A DNA stretch of 34,050 nt from a virus, in the IMG/VR virus record IMGVR_UViG_3300031972_002040, positions 1 through 34,050 of that record; one strand, 5' to 3'. Shown here one piece after another: positions 5,980-13,471 of this stretch. A program made the translations under genes and the position numbers. Position 1 is the stretch's first letter. Every line of letters starts with the position of its first letter. The notes beneath the pieces are model-generated. The model had not been told where the DNA came from and made no database searches. It saw nothing but the letters and a program-made list of their open reading frames with translations.

Positions 5980-7177
5980 CCTCGTCATAGACACCCCGAG
6001 GTGGATGCTCCCGGTCTTTGAAAGGCCGTACCGCTACATCGGGATCAAAGGCGGCCGGGCTTCCGGCAAGTCTCACCAGATTGCGCAGTTCATCGTTGAG
6101 GCGATGGTCCTCGACCCGGACTGCCGTGTCGTCTGCATCCGAGAGATCCAGAAGTCTCTGAAGTTCTCGGCTAAGCAGCTCATTGAGGACAAAATCGCAA
6201 GCCTCGGCGTTGGGCACCTGTTCGATGTTCAGGCCGCTGAGATTAAGCGCATAGGCGGCAGTGGGCTGTGCATCTTTCAGGGCGCGCAGGACCACACCGT
6301 TGACAGCATAAAGTCACTCGAAGGGTTCAAAATCTGCTGGGTGGAAGAGGCTCAATCCCTCTCGCACCGCTCACTTAGGCTTATCCGTCCGACGATCAGG
6401 GCGCCGGGCTCGTTCATCATCTTCACCTGGAACCCTGACCAGCCAGACGACGCAGTTGACACGTTCCTTGTGGGGCATGGGCCGCCGGATGACTCGGTGG
6501 TCCTTCACGTCAACTACTCGGACAACCCATGGCTCCCCGATGAGATCAGGGCGGAGTTAGAGCACGACCGGAAGGGCGACCCGGAGACATTCGCCCACGT
6601 CTGGCTCGGTGAGTACAACACCCGGTCGGACGCCCAAATCTTCGCCGGCCGCTACCGTATCGAGGAATTCGAGCCCGGCCCTGATTGGGATGGCCCCTAC
6701 TACGGCGCTGACTTCGGCTTTGCCCAAGATCCGACGATCCTCGTCAAATGCTGGCTGCACGCTGGCAACGTCTGGATCGAGCGAGAGAGTGGCAAGGTCG
6801 GCCTCGACATCGACAAGACCGGCGCGCTGTGGTCGCAGGACATCCCCGAGGCCCAGAAGGCGACCATCCGAGCGGACAGCGCCCGCCCCGAGACGATCAG
6901 CTATCTGAAGCGCCACGACTGGCCCGGAGTCACCGGCGTTGAGAAGTGGAAGGGCAGCGTTGAGGATGGTGTGGCGTGGCTCCAGGCACGCGGGGTGGTG
7001 ATCCATCCTCGCTGCGACAGGGCTCAACGTGAGGCCCGTCTGTACCGCTACAAGACGAACCGCGCGGGCGATGTGCTGGCGCAGGTCGAAGACGCCAACA
7101 ACCACGTCTGGGATGCAGTGAGGTACGCGATGGCGCCGCTCATCAAACGTGGATACACCTACCGGATCGCGCTTTGA
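5972..7177 (+). CDS. terL: Terminase large subunit
   Basis: 401 residues. The N-terminal ATPase has Walker A GGRASGKS (27-34) and Walker B ICWVEEA (121-127), followed by the coupling motif TWNP (152-155). The C-terminal RNase H-like nuclease shows acidic residues in YYGADFGFAQDPT (D247), IRADSARPE (D302) and NNHVWDAVRYA (D381). The sequence fits the PBSX-type family that drives DNA into proheads at the portal and cuts the concatemer. Length and motif order are normal, with no sign of damage. The portal gene starts inside its stop codon (TTGA at 7174-7177). Confidence 0.95.
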   Translation: MADLVIDTPRWMLPVFERPYRYIGIKGGRASGKSHQIAQFIVEAMVLDPDCRVVCIREIQKSLKFSAKQLIEDKIASLGVGHLFDVQAAEIKRIGGSGLCIFQGAQDHTVDSIKSLEGFKICWVEEAQSLSHRSLRLIRPTIRAPGSFIIFTWNPDQPDDAVDTFLVGHGPPDDSVVLHVNYSDNPWLPDEIRAELEHDRKGDPETFAHVWLGEYNTRSDAQIFAGRYRIEEFEPGPDWDGPYYGADFGFAQDPTILVKCWLHAGNVWIERESGKVGLDIDKTGALWSQDIPEAQKATIRADSARPETISYLKRHDWPGVTGVEKWKGSVEDGVAWLQARGVVIHPRCDRAQREARLYRYKTNRAGDVLAQVEDANNHVWDAVRYAMAPLIKRGYTYRIAL

Positions 7178-9072
7178 CCAAGCCCCACTACCGCCGCACG
7201 GCGGACGGCTCGACATTCCGGATCGACGACGGCTACCGAAACCTCGTGGCGAACCTCGGCACCGAGCGGGACAAGGCCGCATGGGGCACCTACGCCACCC
7301 GCGTCCTCAACCCGTATGAGCTGCTGGAGATGTATCGGGGCAGTGCGCTGCCTCGGAAGATCGTCGATATCCCTGCGCTCGACACCGTGCGCAAGTGGCG
7401 CCAGTGGAACGGCGGAGACGATCAGATCACCGCGATCGAGGCTGAGGAGAAGCGCCTCGGCGTCGTTGAGAAGGTCCGTGACGGGAACATTGCAGCACGG
7501 CTCTATGGCGGCGGGGCGATCTACATCAACGTGGGCGACAGCGACGTTTCCCAGCCGCTCAATCCCGAGCGCGTGGGTCTAGGCGGCATCCGCTCGCTCA
7601 CTGTCCTCACCCCGATGCAGCTTTCGCCGGGCGAGATCGGCCGCGACATCGAATCCGACACGTTCGGGCTGCCGGATGACTACCGGCTGACGACGGATAA
7701 AGGGCAGTACCTCACGATCCACCCGTCCCGCCTCGTGATTTTCACCGGGGCATCCGTCCCCGATGCGTGGATGGTCGGCGCAGGGTGGGGCGACAGCGTG
7801 CTCATGTCCACGCTGGACGCGATCCGGCAGACGGACAGCACGGCGGCCAACATCGCCTCGCTGGTGTTCGAAGCCAAGGTGGATGTGATCAGCATCCCCG
7901 GTCTGATGGAGATGATGGAGAGCGCTGCCGCTGAAGCTGCGGTCACATCCCGCCTCGCACTCGGAGCCCGAGCGAAGGGCGTCAACGGCACGCTCATCCT
8001 TGATGCCGGCCGCAACGGCGAAGGCGCTGAGACATACGAGCAGAAGTCCCTCTCGTTCGGCACGCTTCCGGACATCCTCGACCGCTTCATGATCCTCGTG
8101 TCCGGCGCGGCTGACATCCCCGTCACGCGCCTGTTTGGCCGGTCCGCAGCGGGCATGAACGCCACCGGAGAGGGCGACGAGAGGAACTATTACGACAAGA
8201 TCCAGGCGATGCAGGAGCTTGAAGTGTCGCCCGCCATGGCGATCCTCGACGCCTGCCTTGTTCGCTCGGCAACGGGCCGGACGCTGCCGGACGTGTACCA
8301 CGAGTGGCGCCCGCTCCGTCAGGAGACGGCGAAGGAGCGCGCCGAGGTCTTCAAGATGGTTGCCGATGCCGCCCGCGCGCTGATCGGCAACGGGGGCACG
8401 ACGCCTGAGCTGTTGCCGGTTGAGGCGTTGTCTGACGCGCTGGTGAACCGGCTGGTCGAAGACGGCTCGCTGCCGGGCCTTGAAGCCGCGATCGACGAGT
8501 TCGGGCGTCTCGCGGACCAGGAAGACGAGACGGACGGCGCGGAAGCCGCGATGACGCCGCCGCTGATGGTGCCGGCCGAGGAAGCCGAGCAAGAGCGCAC
8601 GGTTTCGGACGCTGCGCCCCGCACGCTCTACGTCAACCGCCGCGTCGTGAATGCGGACGAGATCATCGCTTGGGCGAAGGCGCAAGGGTTCGAGACGACG
8701 CTGCCGGCCGATGACCTCCACGTCACCATCGCGTTCAGCCGCAAGCCGGTTGATTGGATGGCGATCGGTGAGCCGTGGGCCGCTGAGCTGACGATACACC
8801 CTGGCGGGCCGCGCCTGATGGAACGGTTCGGTGATGCGCAGGTGCTGCTGTTCGCCTCGTCTGAGTTGAAGTGGCGGCATGACGCAATCCGTGAGGCGGG
8901 TGCCTCGTGGGATCACGCCGAGTACCAGCCGCACATCACGATCAGCTACACCGGGCACCCGGATTTCGAGAGCGTCCAACCTTACCAGGGCCGCATCGTG
9001 CTCGGCCCTGAGCGGTTTGAAGAGGTCAAAGAGGACTGGGCCGCCAGCCTCACGGAAGACCAAGCGGAATAG
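7174..9072 (+). CDS. Portal protein fused to an Acb1-like 2H phosphodiesterase
   Basis: 632 residues from a TTG start inside the terL stop; the next in-frame ATG is far downstream, so TTG is needed. Residues about 40-410 match the DUF1073-type portal (ALPRKIVDIPALDTVRKWRQ, then ARLYGGGAIYI, AGMNATGEGDERNYYDKIQ), the dodecameric gate for DNA packaging. An acidic linker (about 430-480) leads to a C-terminal domain with two H-x-T motifs: HVT (516-518, in LHVTIAF) and HIT (587-589, in PHITISY), 71 residues apart. This is the active-site signature of 2H phosphoesterases, including T4 Acb1, which destroys the cyclic nucleotide signals of CBASS defence. Such portal-Acb1 fusions form a recognised family. 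Whether this domain is active on cyclic nucleotides is inference. Confidence 0.88.
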   Translation: MTKPHYRRTADGSTFRIDDGYRNLVANLGTERDKAAWGTYATRVLNPYELLEMYRGSALPRKIVDIPALDTVRKWRQWNGGDDQITAIEAEEKRLGVVEKVRDGNIAARLYGGGAIYINVGDSDVSQPLNPERVGLGGIRSLTVLTPMQLSPGEIGRDIESDTFGLPDDYRLTTDKGQYLTIHPSRLVIFTGASVPDAWMVGAGWGDSVLMSTLDAIRQTDSTAANIASLVFEAKVDVISIPGLMEMMESAAAEAAVTSRLALGARAKGVNGTLILDAGRNGEGAETYEQKSLSFGTLPDILDRFMILVSGAADIPVTRLFGRSAAGMNATGEGDERNYYDKIQAMQELEVSPAMAILDACLVRSATGRTLPDVYHEWRPLRQETAKERAEVFKMVADAARALIGNGGTTPELLPVEALSDALVNRLVEDGSLPGLEAAIDEFGRLADQEDETDGAEAAMTPPLMVPAEEAEQERTVSDAAPRTLYVNRRVVNADEIIAWAKAQGFETTLPADDLHVTIAFSRKPVDWMAIGEPWAAELTIHPGGPRLMERFGDAQVLLFASSELKWRHDAIREAGASWDHAEYQPHITISYTGHPDFESVQPYQGRIVLGPERFEEVKEDWAASLTEDQAE

Positions 9073-9087
9073 CCCGAGGGGCACCCC

Positions 9088-10218
9088 ATGAAATTCACCG
9101 ACGCTGCCGAAGTCATCGCCCCGCGCATGACGCGAGACGGCTATCTCGCCGCGTCCGTCCGCTGCGCTCGCACGGGTTGCCAAGACTACCTCGGTGCCGA
9201 GATGGGCCGGCCGGACCTTGCCCGCGTGACGGTCTACCGTCCTGATGACGCGGTATTCGCACGCGACAGCATGACCACGTTTGCCGGCAAGCCGGTGACG
9301 GTAGGCCACCCGGTGGACCCGGTGACCGCGGAAAACTGGAAAGATCACGCGGTCGGCACGGTGGGCGAGGACGTGATCCGGGACGGCGATTTCGTCCGCG
9401 TCTCGCTCGCTCTCATGGACGCCTCCGCAATCCACGCGGTGCAGACCGGGCAACGCGAAATCAGCATGGGCTATACGGCCTCGCTCGATTTCGTGGACGG
9501 CACGGCCCCTGACGGCACCGCCTATCAGGCCGTGATGCGTGACATCGCGATCAATCACCTCGCCGTCGTGCCTCGTGCGCGTGGTGGGTCGGAGCTTCGC
9601 ATCGGAGACGGTGCGAAGGACGGCGGGACAGACCGCGCGCGGTGGGGCGCTACCCCCATCACCCCCGTAACCGATGGAGACAGTATGGCTGATCTCAAGA
9701 CGGTGGTGCTGGGCGATAAGGCCGTGCAGGTCACGCCCGCCGACGTTGCCACCATTGAGGCTTTCAAGGCCGAGACCAAGACCGCGCTGGCGGATGCGAC
9801 CAAGGCGCATGATGCCGCCATCGCCGCCAAGGATGCCCAGATCGCGGCGAAGGATGCCGAGATTGCCGACCTCAAGGGCAAGGTGCTCGACGGCGCCGCG
9901 CTCGACGCCAAGGTGGCCGAACGGGCTGACCTGATCACCCGCGCCAAGGCCATCGCGCCGAACGTCGTCACGGACGGACTCGACGCTCACGGCATCCGCC
10001 GGGCCGCGCTCGCCGCTCGCCTGACCGACGCCGAAGTGGCCGGCAAGTCTGACGAGTACGTCACCGCCTATTTTGACATCGTCGCCAAGGACGCCGGCAA
10101 GACCGTCGACCCTGTCGGCGCTGCGCTGAAGGTGGGCGTCCGCGCCAATGACGGCGCCAACACCTGGAACGATGCCGCCTTTGCAGCGGCTGGCGTCAAG
10201 ATTAAGGGGGCTCACTAA
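9088..10218 (+). CDS. DUF2213 prohead protease with C-terminal scaffold
   Basis: 376 residues. Residues about 5-170 fit DUF2213, a phage capsid maturation protease group. GKPVTVGHP (H74), REISMGYTA (S126) and INHLAVV (H157) would give the Ser-His-His triad of assemblin-type proteases. Residues 200-376 are charged, alanine-rich and helical (repeated AAKDAQIAAKDAEIADLKGK), as expected of an internal scaffold. The gene lies between portal and decoration/capsid genes, the standard position. AGCCCGAGGGGCACCCC precedes the ATG. An internal ATG at residue 200 may give the scaffold separately. The catalytic residues are deduced from motif context. Confidence 0.85.
   Translation: MKFTDAAEVIAPRMTRDGYLAASVRCARTGCQDYLGAEMGRPDLARVTVYRPDDAVFARDSMTTFAGKPVTVGHPVDPVTAENWKDHAVGTVGEDVIRDGDFVRVSLALMDASAIHAVQTGQREISMGYTASLDFVDGTAPDGTAYQAVMRDIAINHLAVVPRARGGSELRIGDGAKDGGTDRARWGATPITPVTDGDSMADLKTVVLGDKAVQVTPADVATIEAFKAETKTALADATKAHDAAIAAKDAQIAAKDAEIADLKGKVLDGAALDAKVAERADLITRAKAIAPNVVTDGLDAHGIRRAALAARLTDAEVAGKSDEYVTAYFDIVAKDAGKTVDPVGAALKVGVRANDGANTWNDAAFAAAGVKIKGAH
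9685..10218 (+). CDS. Nested in-frame scaffold protein (internal start)
   Basis: Within the protease gene, ATG at 9685 begins MADLKTVVLGDKAVQVTPAD, preceded by GGAGA seven bases upstream (GATGGAGACAGTATG). This would yield a 177-residue scaffold lacking the protease. Lambda makes its scaffold Nu3 from an internal start in gene C in the same way. The sequence before the ATG (ATPITPVTDGDS) is linker-like, which places the start at a domain border. Independent translation is inferred from the ribosome-binding site and domain boundary. Confidence 0.5.
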   Translation: MADLKTVVLGDKAVQVTPADVATIEAFKAETKTALADATKAHDAAIAAKDAQIAAKDAEIADLKGKVLDGAALDAKVAERADLITRAKAIAPNVVTDGLDAHGIRRAALAARLTDAEVAGKSDEYVTAYFDIVAKDAGKTVDPVGAALKVGVRANDGANTWNDAAFAAAGVKIKGAH

Positions 10219-10586
10219 TGGCCACGCTCACCGAAGGCACCCGCAACGCCTCGTTCCTCGTGTCCGAGGCGAACGGCATGTACCGCAGCCGCGAGAAGGT
10301 CACTGTGACCGTCCCGTCCGGTGGTTTGGCCGCCGGCACTGTGCTCGGCAAGATCACCGCGTCCGGCAAGTACGTCCGTCACGATTCCGACTTGGAGACC
10401 GGCGGCGAGACTGAGGCAGGCATCCTCTATGAGACCCTGACCGAGACTGGCGACACCGAAGTCACCATCATCGCCCGCGACGCCGAAGTCGTCGGCGCTC
10501 ATTTGACCTACGAGGACGGCGCCGACGCTGCGGCTATCACCGCATCGAACACGGCCCTCGCCTCGCTGGGCATCATCGTCCGCTAA
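10218..10586 (+). CDS. Head decoration protein (lambda gpD type)
   Basis: 122 residues, starting one base inside the previous stop region with AAGGGGG upstream. The pattern EGTRNASFLVSEANG, then GLAAGTVLGKITASGKYVRH, EAGILYE and TEVTIIARDAEVV fits the head decoration protein D family, trimers that clamp the capsid three-fold axes. Its position directly before the major capsid gene matches lambda D-E order. Confidence 0.88.
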   Translation: MATLTEGTRNASFLVSEANGMYRSREKVTVTVPSGGLAAGTVLGKITASGKYVRHDSDLETGGETEAGILYETLTETGDTEVTIIARDAEVVGAHLTYEDGADAAAITASNTALASLGIIVR

Positions 10587-10600
10587 AGGAGGCATCGACA

Positions 10601-11623
10601 ATGGCTTCGATGGATATTTTCGCGTCGTCGGCCTTTTCGATGACCTCCCTCACGGGGGCGATCGACAAGGTTGACTATGTTCCGCAGCTTCTGGGCTCTC
10701 TCGGCATTTTCGAGCCGATGCCGGTGCGCACGCGCACGGTGTGGGTGGATCGCCGCGACGGCGCCCTGAACCTCATCCCGACCTCTCCGACCGGCGCCCC
10801 GCCGGATGAGTTGGCGACGGATGATCGTGATGCTGTGGCCCTCAAGACCACGCGTCTTGCGAAGGGCTTCACCATCTACGCCGAGGAAGTCCAGGGCATC
10901 CGCGCCTTCGGCTCCGAAAGCGAGATGACGCAGGTGCAGAGCGAGTATCTGCGCCGCATGGCCCGTGTCCGCACGGACATGGAGCTGACCCACGAGTATC
11001 ACCGCCTTGGTGCGCTCCAGGGTGTGCTCCTCGACGCTGACGGTTCGACGGTCATCTATGACTACTTCGACGAGTTCGGCGTGACCGAAGCGGCGGCGGT
11101 GTCGTTCGAGTTGGACGTGACCACCACCGATGTTCACGGCGTGATCAAGGATCTGGTCCGCGCCATGATCCGTGCCTCGCGCGGTGCCTTCACGCCCGGC
11201 ACGACCATCCACGCCATCGCTGGTGACGATTTCTACGACGCGCTGGTCTCGCACCCAAACGTCGAGAAGTTCTATCTCAACCAGCAGGCGGCGGCCTCGC
11301 TCCAGCAGACGCAGGGGCAGGTGTGGGAGAGCTTCCGCATCGCGGGCGTGACCTTCCACAACTACCGGGGGACGGACGACAACTCGACGGTTGCCGTGGC
11401 CACCAATCAGGCGAAGTTCTTCCCGGTGGGCGCGCGTGACGTGTTCAAGAAGGCGATGGCCCCGGCTGAATTCGGTCCGTTTGTCAACACGATGGGGCAG
11501 GACGTGTACGCGATGAACATCGTGGACCGTGACCGGCAGGCGTGGTCGCGCGGCGAGCTTTATTCGTACCCGCTCTACCTCTGCCAGCGCCCGGAAGTTC
11601 TCCGGAAGGCGACGCTGACCTGA
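10601..11623 (+). CDS. Major capsid protein (lambda gpE type)
   Basis: 340 residues, about the length of lambda gpE. Characteristic stretches are MDIFASSAFSMTSLTGAIDK, then GFTIYAEEVQGIRAFG, a central GVLLDADGSTVIYDYFDEFG, FYDALVSHPNVEKFYLNQQA and a C-terminal YPLYLCQRPEVLRKATL, matching the phage major capsid E family (HK97 fold). The start is preceded by AAAGGAGG, the best ribosome-binding site in the window, fitting a product needed in several hundred copies. Little doubt about identity. Confidence 0.93.
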   Translation: MASMDIFASSAFSMTSLTGAIDKVDYVPQLLGSLGIFEPMPVRTRTVWVDRRDGALNLIPTSPTGAPPDELATDDRDAVALKTTRLAKGFTIYAEEVQGIRAFGSESEMTQVQSEYLRRMARVRTDMELTHEYHRLGALQGVLLDADGSTVIYDYFDEFGVTEAAAVSFELDVTTTDVHGVIKDLVRAMIRASRGAFTPGTTIHAIAGDDFYDALVSHPNVEKFYLNQQAAASLQQTQGQVWESFRIAGVTFHNYRGTDDNSTVAVATNQAKFFPVGARDVFKKAMAPAEFGPFVNTMGQDVYAMNIVDRDRQAWSRGELYSYPLYLCQRPEVLRKATLT

Positions 11624-11678
11624 TCGGCAGGGCGGTCCGCCGCCCTTCCATCTCTTCGCTTGGCTCATGGGGACACTG

Positions 11679-12038
11679 ATGGCGACCTACACCGTTAACA
11701 ACGGCTCTCACCGCACGAAGGCGTTCCGGGTGTACGGTGGGCTTGCCCGCGTGAAGCCTGGCGCGACTGAGACAATCAACGATGCCTCGGTGCTTTCTGA
11801 GGAGGCGATCGCGGCATTCGGACGTGACCTTGTCGAGATCACCGAGGCCGGGACGGACGGACCCGCCGAACCGTCCCGCGCCGATCGGCTGGTGGAGCTT
11901 ATCGCCATGCTTGGCGATGAGGATTACACCAAGGCCGGAAAGCCCGAGGTGGACGCCATCAACGCGCTCATGGGCGAGGATGAGGAGCCCGTCACCGCTG
12001 CGGAGCGTGACGCGGTGTGGTCGCAGGTGGGCGCCTAA
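11679..12038 (+). CDS. Hypothetical head/neck protein with FluMu-N-like C-terminus
   Basis: 119 residues. The ATG at 11679 has GGGGACAC upstream and is preferred to the ATG at 11667, which has no ribosome-binding site. The N-terminal half (ATYTVNNGSHRTKAFRVYGG, then RVKPGATETI) looks like a beta-rich small domain. The C-terminal half (ELIAMLGDEDYTKAGKPEV, then VTAAERDAVWSQV) resembles the short helical motif of Mu-like FluMu-N/HI1506 proteins. It lies between capsid and connector genes, so a head completion role is likely, but its function is not established. Confidence 0.65.
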   Translation: MATYTVNNGSHRTKAFRVYGGLARVKPGATETINDASVLSEEAIAAFGRDLVEITEAGTDGPAEPSRADRLVELIAMLGDEDYTKAGKPEVDAINALMGEDEEPVTAAERDAVWSQVGA

Positions 12039-12041
12039 ACC

Positions 12042-12509
12042 ATGACCGGTTACGGCACTGACGAGGACTTCGCCACCTGGGCTTCCGCTGGCGGGTACAC
12101 TGTCCCGTCCGGCACTGTCGCGGCCGCTCGCCAACGTGGCAGCGCCTTTGTCGATGGGGAGTATGAGGCGCGCTTTCCTGGCGTCCCGACCGCTGGGGCG
12201 ACACAGGAACGGGCATGGCCGCGCACGGGCGCCGTGGACCGCTACGGCAACGCAATCGCGTCTGACGCCATCCCTGAGCGCGTCGTGTGGGCCTCCTATG
12301 AGGCAGCCTTGGCGGAGCTTCAATCGGCCGGGTCGCTCTCTCCGCAGCAGGTGGACACGGCCCGGGTCAAGCGCCGGAAGACCGATGTGATTGAGCGCGA
12401 GTTTTTCGAGCCGGGTGTGGGCGCATCAAGCGTGCCGAAGCTGCCGCAGGTGGAGCGGCTGTTGCTGCCCATCCTGAAGCCCCGCAATGTGGGGGTGATC
12501 GTTGTCTGA
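12042..12509 (+). CDS. Head-tail connector protein (DnaT-like/neck adaptor family)
   Basis: 155 residues. YTVPSG...ARQRGSAFVDGEYEARFPG, ERAWPRTGAVDRYGNAI, IPERVVWASYEAALAE and KRRKTDVIEREFF form the recurring pattern of a phage connector family, often labelled DnaT-like ssDNA-binding by homology but encoded at the neck position in many siphoviruses. It directly follows the capsid module and overlaps the next gene by eight bases. A head-completion role is inferred from position and pattern. Confidence 0.75.
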   Translation: MTGYGTDEDFATWASAGGYTVPSGTVAAARQRGSAFVDGEYEARFPGVPTAGATQERAWPRTGAVDRYGNAIASDAIPERVVWASYEAALAELQSAGSLSPQQVDTARVKRRKTDVIEREFFEPGVGASSVPKLPQVERLLLPILKPRNVGVIVV

Positions 12510-12861
12510 CTACAGCGAGGATCGGGCAGGAGCGATTGAGGCGATCAAGGAGGACGGCGGGCCTGCGATCCTGCGGCGCGAGACAGAAGAACCCACGGCA
12601 GAGCCGTGGAACCCGACCTTCGTCACGGTGGACCACCCCTGCACTGTGGTCGTGACCTCCTACCGGGCGGAAGAGGTCGATGGAACGCTTGTCCAGCGCA
12701 GAGACCGCAAGGTTTTGATGGCCGCCGATGTGGCCGTTGAGCCGTCCACCAGTGACGCGCTCGTTATCGACGGGCGGGTGTTCCAGATCGTGAGCGTCGA
12801 CCCGCTACAGCCTGCGCCGGGCGGGGTGACGGTCATGTACACAGTACAAGCGCGAGGCTGA
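12502..12861 (+). CDS. Putative head-tail joining protein
   Basis: 119 residues from a TTG start. An in-frame stop lies just upstream at 12496-12498, so TTG is the first possible start, and GGGGGTG precedes it. The product has a helical opening (SEDRAGAIEAIKEDGGPAIL) followed by beta-rich segments (CTVVVTSYRAEEVDG, RRDRKVLMAADV, IDGRVFQIVSVDPLQPA, VMYTVQARG). This layout is typical of small head-tail stopper or joining proteins. No specific family motif proves it. Confidence 0.65.
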   Translation: MSDYSEDRAGAIEAIKEDGGPAILRRETEEPTAEPWNPTFVTVDHPCTVVVTSYRAEEVDGTLVQRRDRKVLMAADVAVEPSTSDALVIDGRVFQIVSVDPLQPAPGGVTVMYTVQARG

Positions 12862-12864
12862 GTG

Positions 12865-13116
12865 ATGCGCCTGTCCGTTGACAGCAATGACCCGAATGCA
12901 TTCGCGCTGTGGCAGCATTCACAAGCTGTCTGGGGGCATGCGGACATCTACCTCAATGGCGTGATGGTCCGGGAGTGCCTGATGGCTGACACCGACAGCG
13001 GCACAGTTGAGCGGATGCAGCGAGACGATGTCGGGCGGATCGTCGTGGCCGGTGATGAAATCCAGTTCGACACCCTTTGTGGGCAAGTCGAAATCGTCTT
13101 TCGCGAGGTTGAATGA
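12865..13116 (+). CDS. Hypothetical neck-region protein
   Basis: 83 residues from the ATG at 12865; a GTG three bases upstream is also possible. The sequence LYLNGVMVRECLMADTDS-like pattern (actual: IYLNGVMVRECLMADT) and QRDDVGRIVVAGDEIQFDTL suggest a small beta-strand protein. It occupies the neck/connector block and overlaps the next gene as ATGA. No family recognised. Confidence 0.6.
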   Translation: MRLSVDSNDPNAFALWQHSQAVWGHADIYLNGVMVRECLMADTDSGTVERMQRDDVGRIVVAGDEIQFDTLCGQVEIVFREVE

Positions 13117-13316
13117 CGGACACTGACACCCACGCGGCCCAGCGGGTCCGTGAAGCCGTGGCCGCGCTCAATGCAGCGGTGGCGGACGCTGAACGGGTCG
13201 GGCTGACGGTCGAGATCGACCCGAGAGCCGAAATGCCCCTCGCCTTGAACGGCTATGGCGAGACCTACCGCCCGGCGGGGTCTCTCGTCGCCGTGACGAT
13301 TAATCGGCCGCTCTGA
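13113..13316 (+). CDS. Small hypothetical phage protein (67 aa)
   Basis: 67 residues starting in the ATGA overlap with the preceding gene. The N-terminal half is an alanine-rich helix (RVREAVAALNAAVADAERVG), followed by LTVEIDPRAE and a strand-like end (VAVTINRPL). Small genes of this type often accompany neck genes in prophages of alphaproteobacteria. No function can be assigned. Confidence 0.55.
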   Translation: MTDTDTHAAQRVREAVAALNAAVADAERVGLTVEIDPRAEMPLALNGYGETYRPAGSLVAVTINRPL

Positions 13317-13471
13317 TGGACCTCGACACCATCACCGCCGACCTCGAAACCCTCCACGGCCAGTCCGACAAGGAGATGCGCCTTGCGTGCCTCCACATGG
13401 CCGAGGGCGATCTAGAGCTTGCCAAGGAGTTCTGGCGCTGGGTCCGCGACGATGAGCGGACGGAGCACTAA
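13316..13471 (+). CDS. Small acidic helical protein (51 aa)
   Basis: 51 residues beginning MDLDTITADLETLHGQSDKE, with TGATG coupling to the gene before and TAATG coupling to the gene after. Predicted all-helical, with HMAEGDLELAKEFWRWVRDD. No family recognised. Its exact fit between two overlapping starts and stops makes it a likely real gene. Confidence 0.6.
   Translation: MDLDTITADLETLHGQSDKEMRLACLHMAEGDLELAKEFWRWVRDDERTEH

Noticed and set aside
7579-10215. 878-codon open frame on the minus strand opposite the portal and protease genes
   Set aside because: It is the antisense shadow of strong forward genes in GC-rich DNA. Its product is low in complexity (arginine, valine and histidine runs) with no domain, and the forward frames carry clear family motifs.
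10583-11668. 361-codon minus-strand frame opposite the major capsid gene
   Set aside because: The forward frame is an unmistakable capsid protein with a strong RBS; the reverse product is histidine/arginine-rich noise.
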